Assembly: GCA_028694105.1 (NCBI GenBank)
Contig: JAQUUC010000003.1
Coordinates: 61,940 to 125,939 of the forward strand
From: Hespellia sp.
GTDB lineage: Bacteria; Bacillota; Clostridia; Lachnospirales; Lachnospiraceae
Direction of reading: 5' to 3'
DNA: 64,000 nucleotides
The notes beneath the pieces were generated by a model that was not told the DNA's origin, searched no databases, and was given only the letters and a program-made list of their open reading frames with translations. This document shows, piece after piece, positions 1-7,587 of this stretch (its first letter is position 1; each line of letters opens with the position of its first letter). The position numbers and the translations under genes were made by a program.

Positions 1-856
1 CCTGCATTGTGACCTGATCTTTTTCGAAGTCATATTTTTTGGCATAGCGTGTTTTGTTCATCAATGCCATAAATTCCTCCGGCGTATTGCACTCGACCAT
101 CTCTTTGATCTGTTCCGTTTTAATGTGGAAATGAATCGGAACGAGAAGGGCGTAAATGTCTGCCGGCTGCATGTGGAAATACTTCTTTGCGCGGTAAATC
201 CACTGCATGTTGAGCAGGTCGATTCTGGTACCGTAATCTCTGGTATAGATTTCCTGCTCCTTTTTATTTATAATTTTTTTGCGTTCTTTCCATAGTGTGT
301 TGAAGTAATAAAGGTCCAGCGTCAAATCATAATCGAAGAGCGTTGCTGAATTCGTGTCGCGCAATTTGTGAAGAGGTTCATAATATTCCGTCCCTCTCAG
401 ATTATCAACCAGTTCATCCGTTGTTCGGGAGGTAATCAGCTTCTCGATAGAAATCTGAGAATACTGATCGAAGAACGGCCGCTTGTAATTCAAATCAAAG
501 GGCTGTTCATAATGGTTGATGACAATTCGAAAGCAGTAGTTAATCGTGTTAATCTCATAACGTTTTAGATAGAGCTTTAGGAATTTGCGCTGCTCCAGTC
601 CCGAAAAGCGGTAAAGCTTCGAGTAATCACGGTACAGTGACTGGATTAAAAGCTTTTCGACATCACCGCGATGAAGCTTCGCCTCATCTACATCTGCAAG
701 GAAATCCGAGTAGCCCGGATGTGATTTCAGATAGGTGATGACTTCGGTGACATTGTGCAATGAGGCAATCTCTTCAAACTGCTCCCGCGTGATCAGCTTC
801 GCGTGCATCCCGCGGACTTTGGTTACCATCCCACTATAACTGAGTAGATTTCCCAT
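1..856 (-). CDS. ntpC: V-type ATP synthase subunit C (partial, 3' end outside window)
   Basis: The visible 285 codons read as the V/A-ATPase subunit C (AC39 / V0 subunit d family). This subunit caps the membrane rotor ring and links it to the central stalk. The protein starts MGNLLSYSGMVTKVRGM, followed by the family's alpha-helical pattern (e.g. SLYRDYSKLYRFSG, YFNTLWKER). The ATG at 854-856 lies 2 nt after the stop of the upstream small subunit gene and has an AGAGG ribosome site inside that gene's end, so translation is probably coupled. No membrane helix is expected in this subunit and none is seen. The rest of the operon must lie to the left of the window. The identification rests on remembered family patterns, and the C-terminus is not visible. 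Confidence 0.85.
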   Translation of the reverse strand, partial: MGNLLSYSGMVTKVRGMHAKLITREQFEEIASLHNVTEVITYLKSHPGYSDFLADVDEAKLHRGDVEKLLIQSLYRDYSKLYRFSGLEQRKFLKLYLKRYEINTINYCFRIVINHYEQPFDLNYKRPFFDQYSQISIEKLITSRTTDELVDNLRGTEYYEPLHKLRDTNSATLFDYDLTLDLYYFNTLWKERKKIINKKEQEIYTRDYGTRIDLLNMQWIYRAKKYFHMQPADIYALLVPIHFHIKTEQIKEMVECNTPEEFMALMNKTRYAKKYDFEKDQVTMQ

Positions 857-858
857 GT

Positions 859-1170
859 TTATACCTCTGTAATCTTTGCGAGAATCTTCTGCGCATACTC
901 TGCGTGATGTTCATCGTATTCTTTTTTGATAGCCTCAATGGTGTCACTGGAACTTCCCGACTGATTACCGAGTGTGCTGGAAGTCTTCTCTTCCATGGCC
1001 TTGCGGATCTCGTCGATCTTCTGCTGTGTCTGTGCTTCCAGTTTTGCATCAAACTCTTCACGCTTTTTCTGGTACTGCTCGTCTAAAACATCTTTCTGCT
1101 CTTCCGCGTGTGTTACGATAGCGTTTGCAGCAGATTCAATTTCAGAGAGTTTGTTTACAATAGAGTCCAT
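859..1170 (-). CDS. V-type ATPase peripheral stalk subunit G/H-like protein
   Basis: This is a 103-residue, highly charged, almost wholly helical protein. It starts MDSIVNKLSEIESAAN and has a long EEQKDVLDEQYQKKREEFDAKLEAQ stretch typical of a coiled-coil stator. Small proteins of this kind (G/H or NtpF-like) form the peripheral stalk of V/A-ATPases with subunit E. I chose the ATG at 1168-1170 because a GGAGG sits 6 nt upstream; a longer in-frame start at 1242 lacks such a site and adds an unlikely N-terminus. It is the first visible gene of the V-ATPase operon and is followed after 2 nt by subunit C. Family assignment comes from coiled-coil character plus context, so the exact subunit letter is uncertain. 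Confidence 0.8.
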   Translation of the reverse strand: MDSIVNKLSEIESAANAIVTHAEEQKDVLDEQYQKKREEFDAKLEAQTQQKIDEIRKAMEEKTSSTLGNQSGSSSDTIEAIKKEYDEHHAEYAQKILAKITEV

Positions 1171-1329
1171 AATCTGCCTCCGTTTCTTCATATTTAAAAT
1201 AACAAAAGTATTGTACTTAAAATTGTATAAAAATAAGTACAAAACTTATGTACTATGATACACCCTTTTGATGAAAATTCCCAATACTTTTTGCTTTAAA
1301 ATGTATCAAAATATGATTCCCTTTTTTGT

Positions 1330-1358
1330 TTGCGCATGTGCGGCGGAAATGCTATAAT
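1330..1358 (+). promoter_or_regulatory. Sigma-70-type promoter for trmB
   Basis: A TTGCGC -35 box at 1330-1335 and a perfect TATAAT -10 box at 1353-1358 are separated by 17 bp. Transcription would begin near 1365, giving a leader of about 80 nt before trmB. The rest of the 1171-1445 intergenic stretch is AT-rich, with short inverted repeats around GTACTTA/TAAGTAC (1214-1241) upstream of the V-ATPase genes. No RNA gene is visible there. Confidence 0.6.
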
Positions 1359-1445
1359 ATGTGGCACGCTGATATGTGCGTAAATCATTGACTCACGGCT
1401 GTAAAAATAAAGGCTTATGAAAAGATGGACAGGAGAGTATTTATT

Positions 1446-2102
1446 ATGAGATTAAGAAATATACCAAGAGCAGAAGGTGTCATAGAGGAACATGAGGTCG
1501 CAGTTAAAAATGAAAAGGAGCAGAAGGGAAGCTGGCAGCAGATTTTTGGAAATGAACATCCCGTTCACATTGAAATCGGAATGGGAAAAGGCCAGTTCAT
1601 TTTGAATATGGCGAAGGCTCATCCAGATATCAATTATATCGGAATCGAACGCTACTCGAGTGTGCTGCTTCGCGCGCTCGAAATGTATGATCGGGAGGAC
1701 TATCAGGAGCTTTTGAATATCCGCTTTATCTGCATGGACGCGCGGGAAATTGCGGATGTATTTGCGCCCGGTGAGGTTGACCGGATTTATCTGAATTTTT
1801 CTGACCCGTGGCCGAAGGCAAGACATGCAAAGCGCCGTCTGACTTCAAAAGAATTTTTAGCGCGCTATGAAAATGTGTTAAAGCCAAAGGGGCATTTGGA
1901 ATTTAAGACAGATAACAGAGATCTGTTCACATTTTCACTGGAAGAGATTGGTGAGGCAGAGCACTGGGAGATTCTTGCGCATACGTTCGACCTGCACCAT
2001 GACGAGGAAATGTGCAGGGGAAATATCATGACGGAGTATGAGCAGAAGTTCTCGGCGAAAGGAAACCCGATTCATAAGGTTGTGGCGGCGTATCGGAAAT
2101 AG
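1446..2102 (+). CDS. trmB: tRNA (guanine-N7-)-methyltransferase TrmB
   Basis: TrmB uses S-adenosylmethionine to methylate G46 in the variable loop of tRNAs. The 218-residue product carries the SAM-binding motif IEIGMGKGQF near residues 44-53, the IGIERY segment, and the family-specific NFSDPWPK motif followed by HAKRRL. Length matches the family. The start chosen is the ATG at 1446 (MRLRNIPRA), preceded by a GGAG ribosome site 10 nt upstream; an earlier in-frame ATG at 1425 would add seven residues with no good ribosome site. It stands alone between the divergent V-ATPase operon and a small ORF, with its own promoter. Confidence 0.97.
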   Translation: MRLRNIPRAEGVIEEHEVAVKNEKEQKGSWQQIFGNEHPVHIEIGMGKGQFILNMAKAHPDINYIGIERYSSVLLRALEMYDREDYQELLNIRFICMDAREIADVFAPGEVDRIYLNFSDPWPKARHAKRRLTSKEFLARYENVLKPKGHLEFKTDNRDLFTFSLEEIGEAEHWEILAHTFDLHHDEEMCRGNIMTEYEQKFSAKGNPIHKVVAAYRK

Positions 2103-2164
2103 CACATCAATGCCGTGTCAAACGCATATCTTATAGACAAGAAACGATTCGACGGAGACTTGGA

Positions 2165-2311
2165 GTGGGGAAAAAACGGAGACGTAAATTCTGCTGTAAC
2201 CAGTTGGGATATAAGCTGTACTGCATGAAAGGTGTGCGAAAATGGATCGGCTGTGTAAGGTGCGGGTTGAAGGAAGTAGAAGAGATTCTTAATCTGGGAA
2301 GAAAAAAATAA
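2165..2311 (+). CDS. Small basic Cys-rich protein (hypothetical, GTG start)
   Basis: A 48-codon ORF starts at a GTG with GGAG 7 nt upstream and ends at 2309-2311. The product is rich in Lys/Arg (GKKRRRKFCC at the N-terminus) and has five cysteines, including Cys-Cys and a C-x2-C (GCVRC) pair. That pattern suggests a small zinc-binding or nucleic-acid-binding protein, but I recognise no family. The stop codon overlaps the left arm of a strong terminator hairpin now split by the insertion sequence, as expected for the last gene of a transcript. It could be a relic. The gap from trmB is 62 nt, so the two may be co-transcribed. Confidence 0.4.
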   Translation: MGKKRRRKFCCNQLGYKLYCMKGVRKWIGCVRCGLKEVEEILNLGRKK

Positions 2312-2327
2312 GCCGGAGGGGCAAAAC
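2303..2327 (+). terminator. Left half of an intrinsic terminator split by the IS
   Basis: Joining this stretch to 4325-4349, with one copy of the 8-bp duplication removed, gives a perfect 12-bp outer stem (AAAAAATAAGCC with GGCTTATTTTTT). An inner GGAGGG/CCCTTT stem, a GCAAAA loop and a terminal T run complete the hairpin. The insertion sits exactly in the loop. In the present sequence the two arms are about 2 kb apart, so the terminator should no longer work for the upstream transcript. Confidence 0.75.
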
Positions 2328-2351
2328 GGTTCTTTCTGAACTTTGGGTATT
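2328..2351 (+). repeat. IS left terminal inverted repeat
   Basis: This 24-bp sequence (starting GGTTCTTTCTGAAC) is the exact reverse complement of 4301-4324. The 8 bp immediately outside, GGCAAAAC, recur immediately outside the right end. Confidence 0.95.
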
Positions 2352-2357
2352 TATTAG

Positions 2358-2390
2358 AAAAAGCAGATATGAAAATATCTGCTTTTTTTT
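2358..2390 (+). terminator. Hairpin terminator inside the IS left end
   Basis: A 13-bp perfect stem (AAAAAGCAGATAT / ATATCTGCTTTTT, loop GAAA) is followed by a run of T. Placed upstream of the transposase, it would stop read-through transcription entering from the host side. Such a device is known to limit transposase expression in several IS families. Confidence 0.8.
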
Positions 2391-2454
2391 CACTTATCCA
2401 CTTCTCATATTTGGGTATATGGTGTATAATAGATATATCAAAAAATGAAAGAAG

Positions 2455-4256
2455 ATGATTGTATTGAGATATATTCCTACACAAGATTATTCGTTTCTAT
2501 TAGACGAAAATCATTATGTTTATGATCATGTTGAAGATGAAAATAGTTTACACATCTATATCAAATCCCAAAAGCACGGTTGTAATTGTCCTGCCTGCGG
2601 TAAGATTAGTACTAAACTTCATGCTACTTACAGGAGAAAACTGCAGGATACTCCTATTCATTGTAAGCAAACATTTATTCATGCAAATGTCTATAAGTAC
2701 GACTGTGAAAATCCAGATTGTTCGTGCGAAGTCTTTGTGGAAGATCTTTCCTTTGCAAAGGCTTCACAAGTTCGCACCGATGCCTTAAATACTTTAGTTC
2801 TGGCTACTTCCATGTTTCTTAGTAATGAGGGAGCAAGTAAAGTCCTTGCACTTCTTGGTGTTCAAATAAGTAATGATACAATTCAAAGACTGTATGATAA
2901 CATTGAGTTCGTAGATAATCCAGATGTAGAAGAAATTGGTGTGGATGATGTTGCAATTCGAAAAGGTCAGACCTACGCTACAGCTATTTATGATATAAAA
3001 GACCATCATTTAATAGCATTACTTGACGGACGGGAAGGTGCTCCATTAAAAGAATGGTTAAAAACACATAACAAGGTACGTATTGTTGCACGAGATCGTG
3101 CAAGTGCCTATGCTACTGCAATTAGTGAAATACTTCCTGATTGTATTCAGGTAGCGGACCGCTTCCACCTGCTCCAGAATCTCTTAGGCTATATGAAGGA
3201 TATTTTTAAGGAAGAAATGCCTGCCAAAATATATATTCAAAATGGAGAAGTAATGGAAAAGGCTCCTGATAAAATCTTAAGAGAAAAGAAACCAGATGAA
3301 ACATTTATTGACAATCTTAGTTATGACAACACCCCACCAAAAGATGCCAACGGAAATGAAATAGTCTATGACAATAAAAAGCACAATCTAAATTCGCCTC
3401 AGTATCAACATCATAAAGAAATGCGAAAAAAAAACAGCAATTAATTATAGAAATTCAAAAATACTGGAACTGTATGGGAAAACAGCATATCAAAAAAGTG
3501 GCTGAAACTTTTGGAATAGCCCAGCTAACAGCAAAAAAATATATTCGCATGACCAAAGAAGAAATCTCTGATTTAGATAATCCAAAGAATTACAAGAAAC
3601 GTGAATCCACTATGAATGTTTGGCTGAATGTGATTTACAAGATGATGCAGGATGATTGTAGTAACGAAACTATCTACTTTTATATCAAACAGCAACAAGA
3701 ATTTCATGACACGGACAAGAAACTTGCAGACTATATTTATACGATTGGAAAAAACAACTTTCCGAACAGAACTCCTTTCAATAGTAAAACAACTATGGAA
3801 TGGGTATTCCCTCCAGAGGTAATAATTATTAGTCGAACAGATCTGCTTAAGTACATACTTACATGTAACCCAAAGACGAAGAAAGATACTACAATAGAAA
3901 AGTATATTGATATTATAAAAAACAAATATCCGATTATTGAAAACGTAGAAACTATGTTTAAAGAATTTCATGCATTGCTAATGGGAAAAGATGAAAAAAA
4001 ACTGGATGAATATTTAGAAAAATATGAAGAAAGCAAAATACAATCTTTTTGTAACGGCATAAAAAAGGATATCACTCCGGTCAAGAATGCGATATTCCTT
4101 TCTGTAAGCTCTGGATTTGTTGAAGGAAACAATAACAAATTCAAAGTCCTCAAACGTATTGTATATGGAAGAAGCGGATTAGTCAATCTGGAGAAAAAAT
4201 GTAAACTTGCATTTCTGGCCAAGCAACAGGATTTCTCTCTTTCCACACTATTATAA
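2455..4256 (+). pseudogene. ISL3-family transposase, split at an A9 run (frameshifted or recoded)
   Basis: The first part (2455-3444) has the N-terminal zinc-finger pattern (CNCPACG, then a further Cys pair in CENPDCSC) and ISL3 DDE-type segments such as EIGVDDVAIRKG, ARDRASAYA and VADRFHLLQNL. The second part (from 3474) has an HTH-like VAETFGIAQLTAKKYIR and the C-terminal SGFVEGNNNKFKVLKR block. The frames meet at nine A residues (3426-3434). Reading one base back there continues into QQLIIEIQKYWNCMGKQ without a stop, giving about 600 residues. The heptamer A AAA AAC lies in the right register for -1 slippage. So the gene may be inactivated by loss of one A, or expressed by ribosomal or polymerase slippage. 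The sequence cannot tell which. Confidence 0.9.
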
Positions 4257-4300
4257 AACAAGCTGGTATCAATTCGATACCAGCTAATATTTTAGACTAT

Positions 4301-4324
4301 AATACCCAAAGTTCAGAAAGAACC
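4301..4324 (-). repeat. IS right terminal inverted repeat
   Basis: Exact 24-bp inverted copy of 2328-2351. The flanking target duplication GGCAAAAC lies at 4325-4332. Confidence 0.95.
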
Positions 4325-4349
4325 GGCAAAACCCTTTGGCTTATTTTTT
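4325..4349 (+). terminator. Right half of the terminator split by the IS
   Basis: This contains the second target-duplication copy (GGCAAAAC) followed by CCTTTGGCTTATTTTTT, the complementary arm and T tract of the hairpin whose other arm is at 2303-2320. Confidence 0.75.
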
Positions 4350-4352
4350 GTT

Positions 4353-4433
4353 GCCACAGGGTCCGTCCCCCTGGCTCACTTTCCACAGGGTCCGTCCCCC
4401 CGGCTCATTTGCCACAGGGTCCGTCCCCCTGGC
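4353..4433 (+). repeat. REP-like palindrome cluster, three units
   Basis: Three near-identical GC-rich units of about 23 bp start at 4353, 4383 (lacking its first base) and 4411, with a period of 29 bp. Each has the core CCACAGGGTCCGTCCCCC followed by TGGC or CGGC. Each unit can fold (GCCA..GGG / CCC..TGGC). The spacers are CTCACTTT-like. The same core recurs in 7359-7482. They resemble repetitive extragenic palindromes, which in some bacteria are moved by RAYT-type transposases; no such transposase is in this window. Confidence 0.75.
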
Positions 4434-4552
4434 TACCTTCATCTTTTATTAAATAATGTTTAACAAATCTTAAGTTTATCTTCCAAGGTCTTTCCCTTTT
4501 AGCGGATAGAATGAAAAGGGTAGACGATTCTTTAAGAAAACATGAGGAAACG

Positions 4553-5482
4553 ATGAATATGAATAGAGCATACAGAAGACCCGGAAGGGCAAGAGTAAGG
4601 AGAAAGCGGCTTAAGCGACTGTGTCTGTGTCTTTTCGTGATACTGATACTGGTACTGATTTTATGTGTCGGAAAAAGAGTGATTTTGGCTCTGGCAGGAG
4701 CCGTTACCGATCGAGGTGGAGCTGAATTTTCACAGGAGAGAAATTTAAATGCCGTATCACCGGATGTGAAGGTCGCATCACCGGTCAGGTATTCAAGAGA
4801 GGATGCAGCGGCACAGCTGGAAACGATGTCGAATCAGGATCGCAGATATGCGCAGATTATCGAAAATGCAGCAGTTTATCCGGATAGTTTATTAAAGGAT
4901 CTTGCGAACAATCCGGAAATGCTGGAATTCGTTCTGGGCTATCCGAAGGACCCGGTGTCTTTGGATTCGATTCTATTAACAGACACGGAACGGGATTCTT
5001 CCTGTCCGCTGCTGCTGCAATGGGATCAGCGATGGGGATATCAGCCTTACGGGGAGGACAATATTGCAATCAGTGGATGTGGTCCGACCGCGCTGTCCAT
5101 GGTAATTACCGGTCTGACGCACAGCCGGGAGATCACGCCGGCGCAGGTGGCAGAATACTCCAGTGCAAATGATTACTATCAGGAGGGGGCCGGAACAAAA
5201 TGGGCACTCATGACAGAGGGCGCGGCGCATTATGGGCTGACGGCGGAAGAAGTGGTAAATGATGAAAACGCAATGAAAGATGCGCTGGACCGGGGTGCTC
5301 TTATCATCTGTTCTGTGAGCGAGGGTGATTTTACAACCTCGGGGCATTTTATCGTGATTTGCGGATACGGAAAAAGCGGTTTCTGGATCAATGATCCATT
5401 TTGCATTTACCGCAGTGAACAAAGCTGGACGTTTCAGCAGCTGACAACCCAGATTGCGGGAATGTGGGCGATGTCGGTATAG
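4553..5482 (+). CDS. Membrane-anchored C39-like (papain-fold) cysteine peptidase
   Basis: The 309-residue product has a very basic N-terminus (RRPGRARVRRKRLKRL), one hydrophobic segment (about residues 22-45) and a long extracellular linker. The C-terminal peptidase C39-like domain shows the Cys in ISGCGPTALSM, the His in TSGHFIVICGYG and the Asp in WINDPF. It is therefore probably a membrane-tethered hydrolase acting outside the cell; the substrate is unknown. I chose the ATG at 4553 because GAGG lies 5 nt upstream; an in-frame ATG at 4511 has no ribosome site. asnB follows after 30 nt, so the two are probably co-transcribed, bracketed by repeat clusters. No ABC transporter is nearby, so it is unlikely to be a bacteriocin-processing peptidase. 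Confidence 0.85.
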   Translation: MNMNRAYRRPGRARVRRKRLKRLCLCLFVILILVLILCVGKRVILALAGAVTDRGGAEFSQERNLNAVSPDVKVASPVRYSREDAAAQLETMSNQDRRYAQIIENAAVYPDSLLKDLANNPEMLEFVLGYPKDPVSLDSILLTDTERDSSCPLLLQWDQRWGYQPYGEDNIAISGCGPTALSMVITGLTHSREITPAQVAEYSSANDYYQEGAGTKWALMTEGAAHYGLTAEEVVNDENAMKDALDRGALIICSVSEGDFTTSGHFIVICGYGKSGFWINDPFCIYRSEQSWTFQQLTTQIAGMWAMSV

Positions 5483-5512
5483 AAGGATAACGAAGGACAA
5501 AGGAGGCAGGTT

Positions 5513-7360
5513 ATGTGTGGATTTTCTGGATTTGTTGGAAGTACGGTGGATGGAAGAAAAATTTTAAAGAGTATGACCGATACGCTGGTTCACCGGGGAC
5601 CGGACAGCGAGGGAGCGTATCTGGATGAACATGCGGCACTTGGATTTCGCAGGCTGAGCATCATAGACATTTCCAATTCCGGAAATCAGCCTTTATATAA
5701 TGAGGATGGCAGCAAAATTCTTACGTTCAATGGGGAAATCTACAATTACCGGGAGCTGCGGAACGAGTTGATCGCTGCCGGTCACATTTTTCACTCGGAC
5801 ACGGATTCGGAGACGATTATTCACGGGTACGAAGAATGGGGCGAGGATATGCTGCACAGACTTCGGGGAATGTTTTCCTTTGTCATTTGGGACAAAAATC
5901 AGCGGAAATTATTTGGTGCCAGAGATATGTTTGGAATCAAGCCGTTTTATTACGCAAAAATGAAGCATACGTTTTTGTTTGCATCGGAAATCAAGGCACT
6001 TCTGAAGCATCCGGATTTTGTGAAGGAGTTAAATGAAGATGCGATGGGAAATTATCTGTCGTTTCAGTTTGTCCCAACGGCGGAAACATTTTTCAAGGGA
6101 GTGTTTGCGTTAGAGCCGGGGCATTATTTCACTTACGATGGAACCTTTGAGCTTCATAAATACTATGAACCGCATTTCGAGGAGGATTATCATAAGACAT
6201 TCGAAGAGGCTGTGGAGGAGATTCGGACAGTTATGGCGGACTCGGTCAAAGCGCATAAGGTTGCAGATGTCGAGGTGGCATCTTACCTCTCTGGTGGGGT
6301 GGATTCGAGCTATCTGACTCAGCTTGGAAATGTGGATCATACATTTACCGTTGGATTTGACTGTAAGAAATGTAATGAGATTGGAAAAGCCAAAAAATTT
6401 GCCGATTATATCGACACTGAAAATGAAGCGAGATTAATCTCGGAAGAAGAATACTGGGGAAGTCTTTCGGATATACAGTATTATATGGATGAGCCGGTAG
6501 CGGATCCTGCCGCAGTCGCATTGTATTTCCTAAGCCGGGAGGCCGCTAAAAAGGTCAAGGTTGTCTTGTCCGGAGAAGGTGCGGATGAACTCTTTGGCGG
6601 CTACAACATTTACTGCGAACCACTTGAGCATACCGGCTTTGACAAGATTCCGAAGGCAGTCAGAAGCTGGCTGGCACAGTTTGCGGAAATATATCTTCCG
6701 CGCGGAATGAAGGGGCGTGGATTTTTGATGCGCCATGGAAAGACGCTTGAGCAGCGGTATTATTGTAATGCGACCAATATTTTCAGTGAGCGTGAAGCAG
6801 ACCGGATTCTGAAGCGTGGGTGTAAACCGGGAATTCAAAAGGTGACGGAACCACTTTATAAGCGTGTGCGGAAAAAGGATCCGGTTACACAAATGCAGTA
6901 TGTGGACCTGCATTTATGGCTGGTACATGACATTCTCATGAAAGGTGACAAAATGGGGATGGCGAATTCTGTGGAGGTGCGTGTTCCATATCTTGACAAA
7001 AAGGTGATGGAGCTTGCGCAGACGCTTCCCCTGGCATGTAAAGTGGATGCTCCGCGAACCAAGGTGGCTTTTCGCGAGGCTGCAAACGGCGGGATGCCAC
7101 ATGAGACGGCAGAACGGAAAAAGCTGGGGTTTCCGGTACCAATCCGCAAATGGCTGAAGGAAGATAAATACTATGATATGGTAAAGACCGTATTTGAATC
7201 CGAAGCAGCAGAGAAATATTTTGACACAAAAAAATTAGTCAGGATGCTCAAACGTTATAAGAATAAAAAACTTGGAAATAGAAAAGCCGATGACAGCAGA
7301 AAAATATGGACTGTTTACATATTTTTGCTGTGGTATCAGCGATTTTTTGAAGCAAAGTGA
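5513..7360 (+). CDS. asnB: Asparagine synthase (glutamine-hydrolysing)
   Basis: AsnB makes asparagine from aspartate, ATP and glutamine-derived ammonia. The 615-residue product begins MCGFSGFVG, so Cys2 is free to act as the class II glutaminase nucleophile. It has RRLSIIDISNSGNQP and FNGEIYNYRELR of the glutaminase domain and the ATP-pyrophosphatase loop SGGVDSS around residue 262. The start is supported by AAGGAGG 7 nt upstream. Length fits the family. The last codons merge with a REP-like repeat cluster, whose first unit begins at the TGA. It is downstream of, and probably in one transcript with, the C39-like peptidase. Confidence 0.96.
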   Translation: MCGFSGFVGSTVDGRKILKSMTDTLVHRGPDSEGAYLDEHAALGFRRLSIIDISNSGNQPLYNEDGSKILTFNGEIYNYRELRNELIAAGHIFHSDTDSETIIHGYEEWGEDMLHRLRGMFSFVIWDKNQRKLFGARDMFGIKPFYYAKMKHTFLFASEIKALLKHPDFVKELNEDAMGNYLSFQFVPTAETFFKGVFALEPGHYFTYDGTFELHKYYEPHFEEDYHKTFEEAVEEIRTVMADSVKAHKVADVEVASYLSGGVDSSYLTQLGNVDHTFTVGFDCKKCNEIGKAKKFADYIDTENEARLISEEEYWGSLSDIQYYMDEPVADPAAVALYFLSREAAKKVKVVLSGEGADELFGGYNIYCEPLEHTGFDKIPKAVRSWLAQFAEIYLPRGMKGRGFLMRHGKTLEQRYYCNATNIFSEREADRILKRGCKPGIQKVTEPLYKRVRKKDPVTQMQYVDLHLWLVHDILMKGDKMGMANSVEVRVPYLDKKVMELAQTLPLACKVDAPRTKVAFREAANGGMPHETAERKKLGFPVPIRKWLKEDKYYDMVKTVFESEAAEKYFDTKKLVRMLKRYKNKKLGNRKADDSRKIWTVYIFLLWYQRFFEAK

Positions 7361-7482
7361 GCCGGAGGGTCTGTCCCCCCGGCTCACTTTGTTGCCACAA
7401 GGTCCGTCCCCCCGGCTCACTTTGTTGCCACAGGGTCCGTCCCCCGGCTCACTTTTGATGCCACAGGGTCCGTCCCCGTGGC
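7359..7482 (+). repeat. REP-like palindrome cluster, four units
   Basis: Four GC-rich units share the GG(G/T)TC(C/T)GTCCCC core: 7359-7385 (a longer perfect-arm version, GAGCCGG...CCGGCTC), 7394-7416, 7427-7448 and 7460-7482. The last three recur at 33 bp. Spacers read CTCACTTTGTT or close variants. The core matches the 4353-4433 cluster, so the pair brackets the peptidase-asnB genes. Open frames across these units on both strands are products of the repeat, not genes. From 7483 to 7587 no clear promoter or gene is seen. Confidence 0.8.
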
Positions 7483-7587
7483 TCACTGTCAGAATTTGCG
7501 ACCGATTCCAAGGCTAAAACGGCATAGAACGAAATACTCCTTTCATACATTTACATGAGGGACTTTAAGCAGAAAGGAGTGAGAAAT

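Larger units (their letters stand above)
2328..4324 (+). mobile_element. ISL3-family insertion sequence, 1997 bp, with intact ends
   Basis: The element is bounded by 24-bp perfect inverted repeats at 2328-2351 and 4301-4324 (outer ends GGTTCTTTCTGAACTTTGGG). It is flanked on both sides by GGCAAAAC (2320-2327 and 4325-4332), an 8-bp target duplication, which is the length known for the ISL3 family. One transposase gene fills it, interrupted by a frame change. A strong hairpin with a T run lies just inside the left end (2358-2390). A second 10-bp perfect hairpin (4261-4285, AGCTGGTATC arms) lies inside the right end. Perfect ends and duplication indicate a recent insertion. Confidence 0.95.

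Noticed and set aside
4353..4433. CRISPR array
   Set aside because: Only three units with almost no spacer (about 6 bp) and no cas genes; the units are palindromic REP-like elements.
4553..7360. Lasso-peptide-type cluster (peptidase plus Asn-synthetase-like gene)
   Set aside because: The AsnB keeps Cys2 and the full glutaminase domain, no precursor peptide or RRE protein is seen, and the peptidase is a C39-like membrane-anchored type.
7235..7517. Open frames of about 80 codons on both strands with repeated PQGPSP / GDGPCG units
   Set aside because: They are translations of the REP-like DNA repeats; no ribosome site and the frames exist on both strands for the same reason.
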